Positions 14,850 through 15,419 of a DNA stretch of 15,419 nucleotides are shown one piece after another. Numbering within the stretch: the stretch's first letter is position 1; each line of letters starts with the position of its first letter. The position numbers and the translations under genes are program-made. The notes below the pieces were generated by a model. The model made no database searches, was not told the origin of the DNA, and saw only the letters and a list, made by a program, of their open reading frames with translations. The DNA comes from Gallionella sp. (GTDB taxonomy: Bacteria; Pseudomonadota; Gammaproteobacteria; Burkholderiales; Gallionellaceae): contig JAUYGW010000081.1 in assembly GCA_030690245.1 (NCBI GenBank), positions 1 through 15,419 of the forward strand. The letters are read 5' to 3'.

Positions 14850-15419
14850 TTAGATCAGCCCTTTTTCCGCAAACGATAGGGTCTGCCCGCCCGTCACGAC
14901 GAAGTGATCCAGCACGCGCACATCCACCAGCCCGAGAGCCTGCTTCAGCGCGGCGGTGAGGAGTTGGTCGGCCTGGCTCGGTTCGGCGACGCCGGAGGGA
15001 TGATTGTGCGCGAGGATCATGGCGGCGGCGTTATGCGCCAGCGCTCGTTTGACGACTTCGCGCGGATACACGCTGGTCTGGCTGAGCGTGCCGTGGAACA
15101 GTTCTTCCGAGGCGATTACGCGATGCTGGGTATCGAGAAACAGCGCCAGGAAGACTTCATGCTGACGGCCGCCGAGCAACAGCCGCAAATAGTCGCGCAC
15201 CGCGCGCGGCGAATTGAGCGCGTCGCCGCACTGCATTTCTTCCTGCAACGCCCGCCGCGACATTTCCAGCACGGCCTGCAGTTGCACGTATTTCGCCTGC
15301 CCCATGCCGTGCGTTTCGCAAAAGTCAATTTCACTGGCGGCAAACATTTGCGTGAGGCTGCCAAAGCGGGTGAGCAGGTCACGCGCCAGATCCACCGCGC
15401 TCTTGCCGGTCACACCGGT
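14850..15419 (-). CDS. radC: RadC family JAB/MPN-domain protein, 5' end outside window
   Basis: The visible 189 residues cover most of a RadC (UPF0758) protein of usual length about 225; the first 35 or so residues lie beyond the right edge. The visible part starts within [16 protein letters not shown] of the helix-hairpin-helix-like N-terminal region. The JAB1/MPN metalloprotease-like domain follows with the metal-site motif AHNHPSG...D, and the C-terminus is DHFVV...SFAEKGLI. RadC was once linked to DNA repair, but that link has been withdrawn in E. coli and its function is uncertain. The internal GTG at 15413 is not the real start because family similarity continues upstream of it. No link to the neighbouring secretion operon is implied. 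Confidence 0.93.
   Translation of the reverse strand, partial: TGVTGKSAVDLARDLLTRFGSLTQMFAASEIDFCETHGMGQAKYVQLQAVLEMSRRALQEEMQCGDALNSPRAVRDYLRLLLGGRQHEVFLALFLDTQHRVIASEELFHGTLSQTSVYPREVVKRALAHNAAAMILAHNHPSGVAEPSQADQLLTAALKQALGLVDVRVLDHFVVTGGQTLSFAEKGLI

Overview
The window reads as chromosomal DNA of a Gram-negative betaproteobacterium. Evidence is the GC-rich coding style, the bacterial-type proS with editing insertion, a long B12-dependent ribonucleotide reductase, and outer-membrane protein genes. A Gallionellaceae/Nitrosomonadales-type host is my guess from gene style only. No rRNA, tRNA, CRISPR array, insertion sequence or phage gene was seen.

Layout from left to right. (1) 1-2528, minus: nrdJ, adenosylcobalamin-dependent class II ribonucleotide reductase, cut at its 3' end by the window edge. 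(2) 2529-3252: a 724-base gene-free stretch holding the nrdJ promoter, two tandem NrdR-type boxes 31 bp apart, a long nrdJ leader, a dispersed-type palindrome and a candidate promoter for the next genes. (3) 3253-4312, plus: a UPF0114/YqhA-type membrane protein followed after 22 bases by a TlpA-like exported thioredoxin. (4) 4309-6734, minus: proS, then a lytic transglycosylase gene whose ATG overlaps the proS stop (ATGA). The start of the transglycosylase gene carries two opposed arrays of 7-base repeats. (5) 6735-6905: a terminator for the large gene and a candidate proS promoter. (6) 6906-14773, minus: a two-gene operon made of a Slam-like TPR/outer-membrane-barrel protein (529 aa) and a 2084-aa exported FecR-domain protein. 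(7) 14850-15419, minus: radC, truncated at its 5' end by the window edge.

The most interesting part is region 6. The first gene has an N-terminal TPR segment and a C-terminal barrel like the surface lipoprotein assembly modifiers (Slam, type XI secretion). The next gene, 23 bases downstream, has a signal peptide, a FecR domain, a Lys/Glu-rich segment, an Ala/Thr/Gln-rich stalk of about 310 residues and five related beta-rich modules. One module carries a FYGPNANEL-type signature like that of transferrin-binding-protein-B barrel domains, a known feature of Slam cargo. I infer an outer-membrane exporter with a giant, non-lipidated, modular surface protein as its substrate. Function and ligand are unknown.

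Two other points stand out. The nrdJ promoter is a clean example of NrdR-type control of a class II reductase. The transglycosylase signal peptide appears to be interrupted by an 87-base in-frame insertion of heptanucleotide repeats.
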